Assembly: GCA_963728145.1 (NCBI GenBank)
Contig: CAVSJA010000008.1
Span: 248,001-312,000, forward strand
DNA: 64,000 nt
DNA from: CAVSJA01 sp963728145
Lineage (GTDB): Bacteria; Bacteroidota; Bacteroidia; Chitinophagales; Chitinophagaceae
Direction: 5' to 3'
Shown here: positions 1 to 9,468 of the stretch, in pieces
Position numbering within the stretch: the stretch's first letter is position 1
How the letters are laid out: each line of letters opens with the position of its first letter
The notes under the pieces: generated by a model
What the model saw: the letters and a program-made list of their open reading frames with translations, nothing else
Databases searched by the model: none
Told to the model about the DNA's origin: nothing
Translations under genes and position numbers: made by a program

Positions 1-820
1 TCCAATTGGCTCATTTAATCAGAATCATGACGGACCCAAATGGGAGTTTGTCGATAGGCCAATATCGGCAACGCAAATGTTGCCTGCAACCTGGAGCAAT
101 GTTGGGGTTGGTTTATTTGGCAAGCAATACAAAAATGATTGGGCTTTTGCATATGAACTCTACCTGACGAATGGATTTGATGATAAGATCATTTCTAATT
201 CGGAGAACAAGACATTTTTACCTGCGTCAAAAGAGAACCGTGATCGATTTGAAGAAAGTTTTAATGGCAGTCCGTTATTCACCGGGAAAGTTGCCGTAAG
301 AAGAAACAAGATTGGCGAGTTGGGTGTTTCGTATATGGGTGGAGTTTACAATAAGTTCCAGGAAGATGGTCTAACGCTCGATGAGAAAAGGCGGGTAGAT
401 GTTTTTGCAATCGATTTTAATACTACGCTTCCAAAACTCCAGACTTATATCAATGCAGAATGGGCATGGGTAAATGTAAACATCCCGGAAACTTATACAG
501 AACAATTCGGAAGAAAGCAGGAAGGCGGGTTCATCGATATTGTGCAACCTGTTTATAAACGCCCCGTATTCGGTTTTGACAAATCGGTGTTTAATGTTGC
601 CGTCCGCTTAGAATATGTGGACTGGAACAAGGGAACATTTAAGTCAACAGGAGGCAATATTTCTGATGATGTTTACTCAATTGTTCCTGCAATAAGCTGG
701 CGCCCGACTGCGCAAACAGTACTAAGGGCTAATTATCGATTTAATTGGCAAACCGACATCTTGGGTAATCCTCCATCAAAGCTTGGAGGAATACAGATTG
801 GGTTTAGCGCTTATTTTTAA
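1..820 (+). CDS. Outer-membrane beta-barrel (porin-like) protein, 3' part
   Basis: The reading frame is open from the left edge, so the start and N-terminal part lie outside the window. The visible 270 or so residues alternate hydrophobic and polar positions and carry many aromatic residues, as in outer-membrane beta-strands. The protein ends in the strand IQIGFSAYF with a terminal Phe, the usual barrel-assembly C-terminus. Phrases such as WSNVGVGLFGK and SWRPTAQTVLRANYRFNW fit barrel hairpins of the porin type seen in Bacteroidota. The substrate cannot be told from this fragment. The family assignment is inference from strand pattern and C-terminus, and no catalytic motif is present. Confidence 0.7.
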   Translation, partial: PIGSFNQNHDGPKWEFVDRPISATQMLPATWSNVGVGLFGKQYKNDWAFAYELYLTNGFDDKIISNSENKTFLPASKENRDRFEESFNGSPLFTGKVAVRRNKIGELGVSYMGGVYNKFQEDGLTLDEKRRVDVFAIDFNTTLPKLQTYINAEWAWVNVNIPETYTEQFGRKQEGGFIDIVQPVYKRPVFGFDKSVFNVAVRLEYVDWNKGTFKSTGGNISDDVYSIVPAISWRPTAQTVLRANYRFNWQTDILGNPPSKLGGIQIGFSAYF

Positions 821-954
821 TTCGTGGTTATTCTTGTGGGAAGAAATTGGAAATTACGTGACCGGCCAACCGATTCTCTTGCAAATGAATTTCCCACTTA
901 TCAATTCATTATAATAGACTGACATTCAACAATCTACATTAGGTATATATACTA

Positions 955-985
955 TTGCACTTAGTATTTTCTGCTATTATCTTTG
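955..985 (+). promoter_or_regulatory. Bacteroidota-type promoter for the T9SS cargo gene
   Basis: A -7 box TATCTTTG (978-985) matches the Bacteroidota consensus TAnnTTTG. A TTG at 955-957 lies 20 nt upstream in the -33 position. Transcription would start near 992, giving a leader of about 50 nt before the ATG at 1044. Confidence 0.5.
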
Positions 986-1043
986 TTTTGTTATAAGTAT
1001 TTCCCTTTAATGCGGAAATTGGTTGATCGTAAACCCATTGAAA

Positions 1044-2417
1044 ATGAAACTGATCTATTGTTCCCGCAGGAAACTGAAGGTAATTCTCCTGGTTATAACG
1101 CTAACAACGTTACAAACTTCAGCACAAATTTGTTCTGACCCGGCCAATACAATTTATGGCTTGAGCAATACTGGCAATATTCATCCTGTTACGGTAGCTA
1201 CCGGCGCTGTTGGACCACAAATCAACCCTGCATACGCTACGGCACCAAACGGACCAAATGGAATAGGTTATAATAATATTAATCAGCGTTTTTATTTTTT
1301 CAAAAGCAGTCCAGGTGCCCCCGTTCAGGAATTTGTTTCATTTGATCCTGCGCTGAATCTTGTTACACCTCTTGCAAATTGTCCTTCAATCTATTCGGTG
1401 TACGTCGGATGTGTTACGCCTAACGGCACAGGATACTATTGCTGGGATTCGCGCGCAAATTTCTACTATTACAATATTCTTGCAAATACGTGGACTTTCA
1501 TCACCAATACGATGGTGGATAATCTCGGGAATGATGTTGACGCAATCATCAGAATGCATGGATCTGGCGATATCGCCATCGATGGTTGGGGAAATATGCT
1601 GATGGTGCCTTCGAGTAATGCACGCTATGCCTTATATGAAATGGCTGCTCCTTTACCCACAAGCCCTGTTGCAAGTATCACGGTTCAGGAGTTAAAGCCA
1701 TTGACAAATCCTCCGGGCAAGTTTGTCGGCATTACATTAAACTCTACCGGGCAGATTCTGCTTAGTACGGCAGCTCCAAACAACAGATTGTATCGTTTGG
1801 AAAATAATATGTCGCTCACTTTTGTCGCTAATTTGGCTGGTGATATGGCGGACCTGACTTCCTGCAATTTCCCGGTTAATATCCTGCCGATAACATTTAA
1901 AGGCTTCACTGCTTCATTGAAGAATAGTAAAGTTTCATTGGATTGGCAAGTCAGCAAAGACGAACCAGTTCACGGTTATACGATAGAGCGAAGCAGCAAT
2001 TCAACCACCTGGGAAAAGATCGGTGAAATGAATGCAGTCGCGAGTAATTTGACGACTTCTTTTTCATTCATCGATTATGTACCTGCAAATGGTAAGAATT
2101 TTTATCGAATCATTATCAATAAGCAGGATGGGCAGCAAAACTATTCTGCAATTAAACGAATAGATATACTTGAAAACGTTCCATTTGCAATTGGTCCGAA
2201 CCCGGTACAAAGTGTGCTGCAGATCCAAAACAACGGGCAGACAATCAGAATCTCTTCTGTTGAGATCTTTGATCAGGCAGGACGCAAGGTTAGACAGTCA
2301 ACTTTATCGATAGGATTAAATACTATTAACATGGCCGACTTAGGAAAAGGAGTGTATAACGTTAATGTGTCGCAGGCGGATGGAAGCAGAACGATGTATA
2401 AAATATTAAAATTGTAA
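1044..2417 (+). CDS. Secreted protein with C-terminal T9SS type A sorting domain
   Basis: A 457-residue protein with a basic N-terminus, a hydrophobic stretch and a cleavage site near TSAQ, so it should enter the periplasm by Sec. The middle (about residues 30-275) is an unrecognised, probably propeller-like region rich in Gly, Asn and Pro. Residues of about 285-375 resemble a fibronectin-III-like domain (VHGYTIERSSN, FYRIIINKQDG). The last 75 residues show the type IX secretion signal: the IGPNPVQ motif, EIFDQAGRKV, and the ending GVYNVNV...KILKL. The protein is therefore probably exported across the outer membrane and anchored or released. An in-frame TTG lies 21 nt upstream at 1023, but the ATG at 1044 gives a normal signal peptide. 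Confidence 0.85.
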   Translation: MKLIYCSRRKLKVILLVITLTTLQTSAQICSDPANTIYGLSNTGNIHPVTVATGAVGPQINPAYATAPNGPNGIGYNNINQRFYFFKSSPGAPVQEFVSFDPALNLVTPLANCPSIYSVYVGCVTPNGTGYYCWDSRANFYYYNILANTWTFITNTMVDNLGNDVDAIIRMHGSGDIAIDGWGNMLMVPSSNARYALYEMAAPLPTSPVASITVQELKPLTNPPGKFVGITLNSTGQILLSTAAPNNRLYRLENNMSLTFVANLAGDMADLTSCNFPVNILPITFKGFTASLKNSKVSLDWQVSKDEPVHGYTIERSSNSTTWEKIGEMNAVASNLTTSFSFIDYVPANGKNFYRIIINKQDGQQNYSAIKRIDILENVPFAIGPNPVQSVLQIQNNGQTIRISSVEIFDQAGRKVRQSTLSIGLNTINMADLGKGVYNVNVSQADGSRTMYKILKL

Positions 2418-2419
2418 AG

Positions 2420-3340
2420 TCACTTACCATTTTCAATTGATCTTCCTTTCAGAATAAACAATAAACCATCATATACGGCAGGTTGAAACACTGTGCCGTG
2501 ATCATGATCGGGATAAAACTGCCACTTGAAGTTTAGTTTCTTCTGGCTGTTTTGCTTTAAAAGATCTGTAAGTTCAAGGCTTGGTTTTATCAGCGAACTT
2601 TTCTCGCTATTATCTTTCATGATTTCCGATGCATACATCTTTCTTCCCATACTATTTGCAACGGCAATAAAGACTGTATTTTGTTGAAGGTCATAATTGG
2701 GCAATGAAGCTTTTACTTCGTTTAATAATTTGTGATCATCCCACCACATACTCGGATCAATTGCTAAATAAGAATCAAATAGCTTATTAAAATTCAAGAA
2801 AATATTTATAGCAGTAAGGCCGCCGAATGAATGTCCTATCAGTATTCTTGAGGTAGTAGTTGGATACTTTGCATCGATATAGGGAATTAATTCCTTCTCC
2901 AGGAATAGCGCGAAGTTCTTTCCTCCGCCGGATGCTTTCACTGAACCTGGGTCAAGCCAGGGGCAGGAATTAACGTGTGATGGAGTATAGTCACGCGTTC
3001 TTTCGGCATTCACATCAATTGTACCGGGGTTTATAAACCCTACTCCAACAACAATGAGCTTTGGAGCTTTTCCTTCTTTATGTAAAATTCTTATCGTGTT
3101 GACTACTGTATGGAAATTTACTTCTGCATCTAAAACAAAAAGGACCGGAAACCTTTGTTTTGTCGCCCCATTGGATTGCTGGGGAGAATAAACCCATGCA
3201 ATACGTTGCTGATTTAGAATCTTTGAATAGATCGTGTCGATATTCTTTTGAATATTATCAGTTTGAGCGGCAGCACAGGAGCAGTTGATAAGATAAAAAA
3301 GAATACTGAAGAGTGTGGGGCTCTTGCGATTGGTACACAT
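2420..3340 (-). CDS. Secreted alpha/beta-hydrolase esterase
   Basis: A 306-residue protein with a hydrophobic signal segment ending near CSCAAAQ. It matches the esterase D / enterochelin-esterase group of alpha/beta hydrolases. Key visible parts are PVLFVLDAEVNFH, the nucleophile elbow GHSFGG (Ser near residue 170), AIDPSMWWDD, and a C-terminal His in DHDHGTVFQPA that fits the catalytic His. Relatives cleave ester bonds of siderophores, acyl-glutathione or acetylated sugars; the substrate here cannot be told. It converges on the T9SS cargo gene with only 2 bp between the two stop codons, so transcripts from the two sides run into each other. Confidence 0.85.
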   Translation of the reverse strand: MCTNRKSPTLFSILFYLINCSCAAAQTDNIQKNIDTIYSKILNQQRIAWVYSPQQSNGATKQRFPVLFVLDAEVNFHTVVNTIRILHKEGKAPKLIVVGVGFINPGTIDVNAERTRDYTPSHVNSCPWLDPGSVKASGGGKNFALFLEKELIPYIDAKYPTTTSRILIGHSFGGLTAINIFLNFNKLFDSYLAIDPSMWWDDHKLLNEVKASLPNYDLQQNTVFIAVANSMGRKMYASEIMKDNSEKSSLIKPSLELTDLLKQNSQKKLNFKWQFYPDHDHGTVFQPAVYDGLLFILKGRSIENGK

Positions 3341-3460
3341 GGGCTATTTGTATTTTGATCAGATACAGAATTTCAATACAAATTTAATATTGAGAGTTTC
3401 GGGCTATGACAGAATTATTTGAATGGTTCCTCTGTAAATTTATATGAATAAAACTCCCAA

Positions 3461-4279
3461 ATGGAAAGTAATGTCCGGGATATCGAGCCTGTGTTGGCTC
3501 ATGTTGAGCCCATTCTTGCGGTGAAGAATATATTAGAAACAGTCACCTACTGGCACGAAATGTTAGGCTTCCCAGGAAAATGGACCTGGGGTGATCCGCC
3601 TGACCATGGAGGAGTTTCCTGGCAGGGAGTTTTTATTCAGTTTACATTGTCACCTGAATTGGCGGAAAAATCCAAAGGGAATTCAATTTGGATCAGGGTA
3701 AAAAATATTGAAACGCTTTATGCAATTCATCAGGAAAAGAATGTTGAGATCCTAACTCCTTTGGAACATAAACCCTGGGGTTTTGCAGAGTATGTCGTAA
3801 AGGACATCAATGGATATTATTTAAGATTTGCTGCGCCTGCATCTTCAAAAGAGAAAAAATCTGAAGGCTTATCTCGGTCCATTCGTATTCATTCGCGAAA
3901 GCCAACAATAGATGAATATTTCAAGCTGGTTGCTGCGGTTGGATGGGGAGAAAATAAGGATAGAGCAAAAGGAGAATCAGCATTAGCGCCGGTGGTGACC
4001 GCGGTTGTAGCAGAAGACCTGGATAATAAGGAAATCGTCGGTTGCGCTTTATTGTTGGGGGATAATGTGAGTTTTTATTACGTAAAAGACGTGATGGTTC
4101 ACCCAAACTGGCAGCATAAACATGTTGGAACTGCCTTGATGAAAGAATTGACAAAATGGATTGATGAGAATGGGCCGCCCAATGTTTTTGTAACATTAAT
4201 TACGCCTGAAAACTTAGCCCCTTTCTACAGGCAGTTTGATTTTGCACCAGCGTTTGGGATGGTTAGAATAAAGTGCTGA
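3461..4279 (+). CDS. Fused VOC (glyoxalase-like) and GNAT acetyltransferase protein
   Basis: A 272-residue two-domain protein. Residues of about 10-128 form a VOC/glyoxalase fold (VEPILAVKNILETVTYW, MLGFPGKW, IWIRVKNIETLY, EYVVKDINGYYLRFAAP). Residues of about 137-272 form a GNAT N-acetyltransferase domain, with VKDVMVHPNWQHKHVGTALM as the acetyl-CoA-binding region and the typical PENLAPFYRQFDF ending. The VOC half resembles bleomycin-resistance-type proteins. No metal-ligand set is clear enough to claim catalysis. Both halves are in one continuous frame with no sign of a frameshift. The substrate is unknown; a small-molecule or antibiotic detoxification role is inference only. Confidence 0.85.
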   Translation: MESNVRDIEPVLAHVEPILAVKNILETVTYWHEMLGFPGKWTWGDPPDHGGVSWQGVFIQFTLSPELAEKSKGNSIWIRVKNIETLYAIHQEKNVEILTPLEHKPWGFAEYVVKDINGYYLRFAAPASSKEKKSEGLSRSIRIHSRKPTIDEYFKLVAAVGWGENKDRAKGESALAPVVTAVVAEDLDNKEIVGCALLLGDNVSFYYVKDVMVHPNWQHKHVGTALMKELTKWIDENGPPNVFVTLITPENLAPFYRQFDFAPAFGMVRIKC

Positions 4280-4384
4280 TCAAATCAATTGAAATATTGA
4301 ATCCCTACTTGGGAAATTACTAAATTACAGAAGGCTCGCAAATTTTTGCGAGATCTTCATATAGTTACAATAAAACCATTGCAT

Positions 4385-4801
4385 ATGGGAAAGCTAGCTC
4401 AAATAAAAACGAAGGAAACAGATGCAAGCGTGAATGAATTCATCAATAAAGTTCCTGATGAACAAAAACGTAAAGACAGCTTCACTTTAGTTCAAATGAT
4501 GCAAAAGGCTACAAAGGAGGAACCCAAAATCTGGGGCAGTTCAATAATTGGTTTTGGAAATGTCAGATATAAAAGCCCAGCAACCGGAAGAGAAGTGGAT
4601 TGGTTAAGGATCGGATTTTCTCCACGCAAGGCAAACCTTTCACTCTATCTTACTATGGATATTAAGGCGCATGCTGGTCAACTAAAGAAGCTGGGTAAGC
4701 ATAAGACAGGAGTTGGTTGTCTCTACATAAATAAGTTGGCCGATGTCGACATAAAGGTTTTGGAAGAATTAATAAATACGGCTGCTAAGCCAAAGAAATA
4801 G
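4385..4801 (+). CDS. DUF1801 (YdhG-like) domain protein
   Basis: A 138-residue cytosolic protein. The region ASVNEFINKVPDEQKRKD followed by MMQKATKEEPKIWGSSIIGFG, and VDWLRIGFSPRKANLSLYL, match the DUF1801 fold. The biochemical role of that domain is not established. I chose the ATG at 4385 over an in-frame TTG at 4346 because the conserved region begins soon after it and the upstream codons look unlike protein. It converges on the tRNA-Pro gene and its terminator. Confidence 0.85.
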   Translation: MGKLAQIKTKETDASVNEFINKVPDEQKRKDSFTLVQMMQKATKEEPKIWGSSIIGFGNVRYKSPATGREVDWLRIGFSPRKANLSLYLTMDIKAHAGQLKKLGKHKTGVGCLYINKLADVDIKVLEELINTAAKPKK

Positions 4802-4861
4802 GGCCCACAATAGTGCTTTTGAATTGATTCACTTCAAGAGTGTAACATAAAAGCCTATAAC

Positions 4862-4889
4862 AAAAAAGTCCCTTCTTATGAGAAGGGAC
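4862..4889 (-). terminator. Rho-independent terminator of tRNA-Pro
   Basis: A perfect 9-bp stem (GTCCCTTCT / AGAAGGGAC) with a 4-nt loop. On the minus strand a run of six T follows. It begins 4 nt after the 3' end of the tRNA. Confidence 0.9.
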
Positions 4890-4893
4890 GATG

Positions 4894-4968
4894 TCGGGTG
4901 GACTGGATTCGAACCAGCGACCCCTTGCACCCCATACAAGTGCGCTACCGGGCTGCGCCACCACCCGA
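4894..4968 (-). tRNA. tRNA-Pro (anticodon GGG)
   Basis: A 75-nt cloverleaf on the minus strand. The acceptor stem TCGGGTG pairs perfectly with CACCCGA. The T arm contains GGTTCGAATCC, and the D arm contains the usual AGCGCAGCCCGGTAGCGC core. The anticodon stem CTTGT/GCAAG encloses the loop ATGGGGT, giving anticodon GGG at 4931-4933, which reads CCC and CCU proline codons. CCA is not encoded. A strong terminator follows directly. Confidence 0.96.
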
Positions 4969-5154
4969 ATTTGTGATTGGGGAAGCAAATGTAAGCCATA
5001 ATTTTTTGTCGAGTGTTCCCCTGATACATTCCGCCAGAACGTAGGCTTGGCTTCAATTTCAACTAAAGTATATGGAAGTCAAATTTCTTTGGCCTGAATC
5101 ATTTCGCCATTGCTAAAATTTTTAGTAACATTGTAGCGGGAAGGTAAGCAACTC

Positions 5155-6369
5155 ATGTTATCTTTTGATCAGAACCGGTCAGTCGCTCATTTTGACCTGG
5201 ATTCTTTTTTTGTGAGCGTGGAATGCCTGAAGAATTCTTCATTGAAGGGCAAACCAATTGCCGTGGGTGGCTATAGCGATCGCGGTGTGATTGTTTGTTG
5301 CAGCTATGAAGCCAGGAAATTTGGCGTAAAAAGCGCAATGCCCGCGAAACTTGCAAGGCGACTCTGTCCGGAGCTGCTGATGATTCGGGGAGATATGGAC
5401 AGTTATTCCAAATATTCCCGCATTGTTACAGATATTATAGCCGATGAGGTTCCACTCTTTGAAAAATCGTCCATTGATGAGTTTTATATTGATATGAGCG
5501 GGATGGATCGCTTTTTCGGTACAACGGTTTACACTTCCAACCTTCGCCAAAAAATTATTAAAGAAAGCGGGCTTTCTATTTCGTTTGGACTCTCGGCTAA
5601 TAAACTCGTGAGCAAGGTTGCTACCGATGAAGCAAAGCCCAATGGTCAATTGGTAATTGAGTTCGGAAACGAAAAAAGTTTTCTTGCTCCATTAAAGATT
5701 GAAAAATTGCCGATGATCGGTCCAAAGACTGCAGAACTCTTGCGAAGAATGGGAGTGGAGACGATTTCGATACTGAGCCAGATCCCACTTGAATTAATGA
5801 CGAATACCTTTGGCCGGAATGGCATCGAACTATGGCGCCGTGCGAATGGAATCGATGAATCCCCAATCATTCCTTATCACGATGCTAAATCTGTCGGCAC
5901 GGAAAATACTTTTGAAACAGACACCATCGACATAAGATTTCTTCATCGCGAACTCGCACGCATGACCGAGCGCATTGCATTTGAATTGCGTGATAGCAAT
6001 AAACTCACTGGATGCATTACCGTTAAGATCCGGTACAGCGATTTTCAAACGATGACCAAACAGACGATCATTCCTTATACAGCATCAGATCATGAATTGC
6101 TCACCAAAGCGAGAGAGTTATTTACTAGACTCTATGATCGAAGATTATTGGTGAGATTGATCGGTGTTCGTTTTTCGCACCTCATTCCCGGTAATTACCA
6201 GATCAATTTGTTTGAAGACACGCAGGAAGGAATAAAACTTCACCAGGCTATTGACAGTGTTAAGCATCGATTCGGAGAGCAATTTCTTATACGCGGATCC
6301 GGGTTCGATCCAAAAAAGACCAATGCAACCATAACTCCAAAAGCATTTCGCTCCTTTAAATTTTCATGA
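5155..6369 (+). CDS. dinB: DNA polymerase IV (Y-family)
   Basis: A 404-residue Y-family translesion polymerase. The first catalytic motif HFDLDSFFVSVE sits at the N-terminus. SSIDEFYIDMSG carries the Asp-Glu pair of the second metal-binding motif, and YSDRGVIVCCSYEARKFG is the conserved fingers region. The helix-hairpin-helix region (LPMIGPKTAELLRRMG) and the little-finger domain (about residues 240-350) follow. The C-terminus does not show an obvious clamp-binding pentapeptide other than INLFED near residue 346. The ATG at 5155 is preceded by a purine-rich GGGAAGG. No neighbouring imuA or dnaE2 is present. Confidence 0.96.
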   Translation: MLSFDQNRSVAHFDLDSFFVSVECLKNSSLKGKPIAVGGYSDRGVIVCCSYEARKFGVKSAMPAKLARRLCPELLMIRGDMDSYSKYSRIVTDIIADEVPLFEKSSIDEFYIDMSGMDRFFGTTVYTSNLRQKIIKESGLSISFGLSANKLVSKVATDEAKPNGQLVIEFGNEKSFLAPLKIEKLPMIGPKTAELLRRMGVETISILSQIPLELMTNTFGRNGIELWRRANGIDESPIIPYHDAKSVGTENTFETDTIDIRFLHRELARMTERIAFELRDSNKLTGCITVKIRYSDFQTMTKQTIIPYTASDHELLTKARELFTRLYDRRLLVRLIGVRFSHLIPGNYQINLFEDTQEGIKLHQAIDSVKHRFGEQFLIRGSGFDPKKTNATITPKAFRSFKFS

Positions 6370-6401
6370 TTTCATTTTCAAGCCGAGGATTAACAGGCAT
6401 A

Positions 6402-8852
6402 CTATTTATTCGAAGCTTCTTGAATGATCTTATCATAAACCTTCCGCGCATTCTCGTATGCAGCTTCGGCAGCCTGGCGCTCATTTACGTTTATATTATC
6501 CCGTTTCATCTTCCAACACTGATCAACCGATTTGCGGCACCATTCAGCGCTTTTTAGTTCGCGAATTGGTTTTCCATTAAGGGTTACAAAAACGGGATTC
6601 GTATGTGCGCTTGCATATATGCGCATTGCAATCCAGGAAGAACGATCAACCGGATAATTGAAAGAAATATCATTCCATTTTCCATTGGCATCAATCTCCC
6701 TTGAATCGACTGCAAAGCCGTTTACGATCAATTCAACTTTCACTTTTCTCGTCTTCCCAATCCTTGCTCTTTCTATACTCCAATAAGGCTGTTGATCCAG
6801 GTTGCTTTTTGCAATTGATTCACCAACCTCGTCCTGGTTTTCCGGAAGAAGCGCCACAACTTTGGCGGTAATTTTTACGGATGCATTCGCACCGAGATTT
6901 AATTTGCTATCATTTGTTCCCGCTTCAATGCCGTTTACTTTGAAATCAATGATATGTGCATTGCCTTCGGAAACATAGGAACGTCCTTTCTTTATTGCGT
7001 CAACATAAGAATCATAACCAAGTTTTCCTTCAGGCTTGAAATAACTCCTTGCAAGACCAACTCTTTCATCGAAAATGCAGGGGAAATCTGTTTCGCCGCT
7101 CAGTCTTGTTGTAAAGCCGCAATTCAAACTATGATACCACATATTTATTTCCCATGGATATGGAGTATCGCCTGCACTATAAAAATCAACAATATTATGG
7201 GCAACGGTCACAATATATTCGTTGGCACCAATTCCATCCATTTTGGGAGTAACGTAGTTTGGCAATTCATTAGTAGTCGTTATCGGGCTCAACCCCCAAC
7301 CGGAATGCGCATACCCGGTCACGGCATTCTGTGATTTTGCCCATTTGAATACTGGCAATCCCCAGCTGGGCCATTCTTCAATCGTTGTTGTACCAGGATA
7401 ATCATCTTCTTTCAAATTCAGTAAAACAATATGTCCAGCGTGGGATGAAGGAAATCCGGATACTTCCACATCATGGCGCATTATATTTTTGGTCGTAGAA
7501 AGGGGATTATCCTTCCCCGTAAAGTAGGTTTTCTGATGATACCAGCTCGGTCCCCAGGTAAGAACTGCAGAAATGCTGAGGTCTTCTCCCAACGCCTGTC
7601 GCCACATATCCAAAGGCTTTACTCCTTCTTCGGGACTATCGTAATGACTGCATCCGGCCGCGTGCACATGATGATCTCCACTATACCAACCAAGACTCGC
7701 CATATTTAACCAACGTTTCAATTGAAAGTTTGCTGAATATTCTTTTACTCCTGTTGGAACCACCAGTGTAATTTTTTGAGGAATGTATTCAGGACCTCTG
7801 GTAAATGAAACATCATATTTGCCGGGTGGCAATAACACATGCTCTCCATCTGACCGATAGATCTGCGGTTGAAAAAAGAAATCAGGATACTCGTCAAAGG
7901 CTGCGATCCTTCTTGCAGGCAATGGATAAATTCCCACTAGTGTGGGAGGAATTTTATACTTACTACTTATGCCACCAAAATTTGAAACCAGATTTCTTTG
8001 AGCTCCTCCAAGCCTAAGGTCCGTATTCCGGATTGTTTGTACACTATCATCCAAAATGCGTTCAATCCCATCCGCTATAATAAAAGAGGCCATAGTTGGA
8101 GATCCATCAACGTCCTTAATATTCAATTTCACTTTTACTGATGGACTGGCATCAAACAGGATGTTGATCGTATTTCGAAATCCGATATCCTGTGATCCCT
8201 GTCCAACATTAAAACCAATTTCAACTTCACGTTGGCCCGCATCCTTGCAATAAAGTTGAACGATTGCATATTCCAGTTTTAGTCCTGACAAATTCGGAAG
8301 CATTGGTTTATTTCGATAGACCTGTATTTCTATAAACCTATTTGCGACCTGACCAGCTGTCAATTTTTTCTTTTCATCCACCCTGGCTTCGAACGAAGGT
8401 GCATAAAGTGGCGTTGCAGCATTCGGGCTTTGAGCGCTGATTGCTGCGGTAATCCCTGCCTCATTATTTACTTTAACCAGGTAACTGACCCAACCATTCT
8501 GAATTAACCGGGCTTTTGCCGGACCTCTTTCAACTTTTACTCTTGATTCTGGATTGATATTTACAAATGCAAGGCAATAAGGATCCAGAATATTTTGGAT
8601 TTGGGTTGTTATTTCTGGCGTGAGTTTTTGACGCTGCAAGTCAGTTAGTCGTTTTTCATCTTCTTTCGATAAAGAGCTGCCTAAAAAGGATAATGCATCT
8701 TTTAAGCGAATGGCTTGTGCGAGCAAGGGTTGAGGTTCGATGCCTTTGATGGTGGTTTGCAATTGCGGGGGGTGGTTCTCATGTTGACCGAGGGTTACTT
8801 GACCAAGGCAATTAACAGCCACCATAAGTGAAAAAAGAAAAAACTTTTTCAT
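6402..8852 (-). CDS. CehA/McbA-family secreted metallohydrolase
   Basis: An 816-residue secreted protein starting MKKFFLF with a signal peptide that ends near LGQ. The N-terminal 370 residues are an uncharacterised beta-rich region. From about residue 380 the PHP-like CehA/McbA metallohydrolase domain begins with GWYSGDHHVHAAGCSHY, the His-rich metal site. Further candidates are SSHAGHIVLLN, GYAHSGWG and TRLSGETDFP. Characterised members of this family hydrolyse carbamate and other esters or amides; the substrate here is unknown. An upstream in-frame start at 8909 is possible but would lie inside the preceding lipoprotein gene and bury the signal peptide. The 10-bp gap to that gene implies an operon. 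Confidence 0.85.
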   Translation of the reverse strand: MKKFFLFSLMVAVNCLGQVTLGQHENHPPQLQTTIKGIEPQPLLAQAIRLKDALSFLGSSLSKEDEKRLTDLQRQKLTPEITTQIQNILDPYCLAFVNINPESRVKVERGPAKARLIQNGWVSYLVKVNNEAGITAAISAQSPNAATPLYAPSFEARVDEKKKLTAGQVANRFIEIQVYRNKPMLPNLSGLKLEYAIVQLYCKDAGQREVEIGFNVGQGSQDIGFRNTINILFDASPSVKVKLNIKDVDGSPTMASFIIADGIERILDDSVQTIRNTDLRLGGAQRNLVSNFGGISSKYKIPPTLVGIYPLPARRIAAFDEYPDFFFQPQIYRSDGEHVLLPPGKYDVSFTRGPEYIPQKITLVVPTGVKEYSANFQLKRWLNMASLGWYSGDHHVHAAGCSHYDSPEEGVKPLDMWRQALGEDLSISAVLTWGPSWYHQKTYFTGKDNPLSTTKNIMRHDVEVSGFPSSHAGHIVLLNLKEDDYPGTTTIEEWPSWGLPVFKWAKSQNAVTGYAHSGWGLSPITTTNELPNYVTPKMDGIGANEYIVTVAHNIVDFYSAGDTPYPWEINMWYHSLNCGFTTRLSGETDFPCIFDERVGLARSYFKPEGKLGYDSYVDAIKKGRSYVSEGNAHIIDFKVNGIEAGTNDSKLNLGANASVKITAKVVALLPENQDEVGESIAKSNLDQQPYWSIERARIGKTRKVKVELIVNGFAVDSREIDANGKWNDISFNYPVDRSSWIAMRIYASAHTNPVFVTLNGKPIRELKSAEWCRKSVDQCWKMKRDNINVNERQAAEAAYENARKVYDKIIQEASNK

Positions 8853-8862
8853 AACGCATGTA

Positions 8863-9243
8863 TTAATACTTTTTGTGCACCGCATCCTCTTTAAAGCAAC
8901 CATTGTCAATAGCCGTGTCAGGTTTTAAGCCTTTCTTTGTTACTTCCCAGGTGATGTTTTGAAGTGCAGGCTGATGACGTTTTACTGTATCAGCAATTAT
9001 GGGTCTCAAATAAATCTTATTGTTGGAATATGTCCATTTGCCATCTATCTTGTCCTGGCATTCTCCAAGCATATATTCATATCTAAAACTTGAATCAGTT
9101 TTCAAAGTTAGAATTGATCCGCGCTGAGATTTGTTGTCAACGGTTGAATACAATCCATAAAGCCCCTCTCCAGTTAGTGTTTTTGATGCGTTACATCCGA
9201 TCAGGAACAATATAGAGACAGCAGCAATAATGTTACGAGTCAT
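8863..9243 (-). CDS. Small lipoprotein of unknown function
   Basis: A 126-residue protein with a lipoprotein signal; the lipobox FLIGC puts the lipidated Cys near residue 17. The mature part is predicted beta-rich (GLYGLYSTVDNKSQRGSILTLKTD, then GKWTYSNNKIYLRP), in the style of NlpE-like or lipocalin-like small lipoproteins. Three further Cys are present. I do not recognise a family with certainty. It is first in a two-gene unit with the CehA/McbA-like enzyme 10 bp downstream, so a shared periplasmic or outer-membrane role is plausible. Confidence 0.75.
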   Translation of the reverse strand: MTRNIIAAVSILFLIGCNASKTLTGEGLYGLYSTVDNKSQRGSILTLKTDSSFRYEYMLGECQDKIDGKWTYSNNKIYLRPIIADTVKRHQPALQNITWEVTKKGLKPDTAIDNGCFKEDAVHKKY

Positions 9244-9291
9244 TGGTTAAGGTAGATTTGTTTGCAAATTAGTCAATGAGAAATTCAAAAA

Positions 9292-9333
9292 AGAAAAATT
9301 AAAGACCCTAGCTTTGTAGAAGCAGGGGTCTTG
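9292..9333 (-). terminator. Probable terminator downstream of the small barrel gene
   Basis: An imperfect stem AAGACCC..GCTT / AAGC..GGGTCTT with a 5-nt loop, followed on the minus strand by a T-rich tract. It lies between the 9469-9753 gene and the lipoprotein gene. A second inverted repeat (CTTGTC...GACAAG, 9433-9455) lies closer to the stop but has no T-run. Confidence 0.55.
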
Positions 9334-9468
9334 AGTAGATTAATTAATCAAAATTGGTACATCAAAGATTCCAGGAAATTGGTGTACACTTCGTTACTTA
9401 CCGAGTATTTTGCCAACGGGGATAATATTGAACTTGTCGGTCTCGTTGAGACAAGAAAGTAATTTTTA

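Noticed and set aside
4829..5062. Minus-strand frames across the tRNA-Pro gene
   Set aside because: They translate the tRNA and its terminator; the tRNA cloverleaf explains the region.
5239..5649. 136-residue minus-strand frame inside dinB
   Set aside because: Antisense shadow of the polymerase catalytic region; no independent motif.
9433..9455. CTTGTC...GACAAG inverted repeat as a terminator
   Set aside because: No T-run follows on either strand. A similar phrase near 16535 (GTTGAGACAAGAAA) is probably coincidence.
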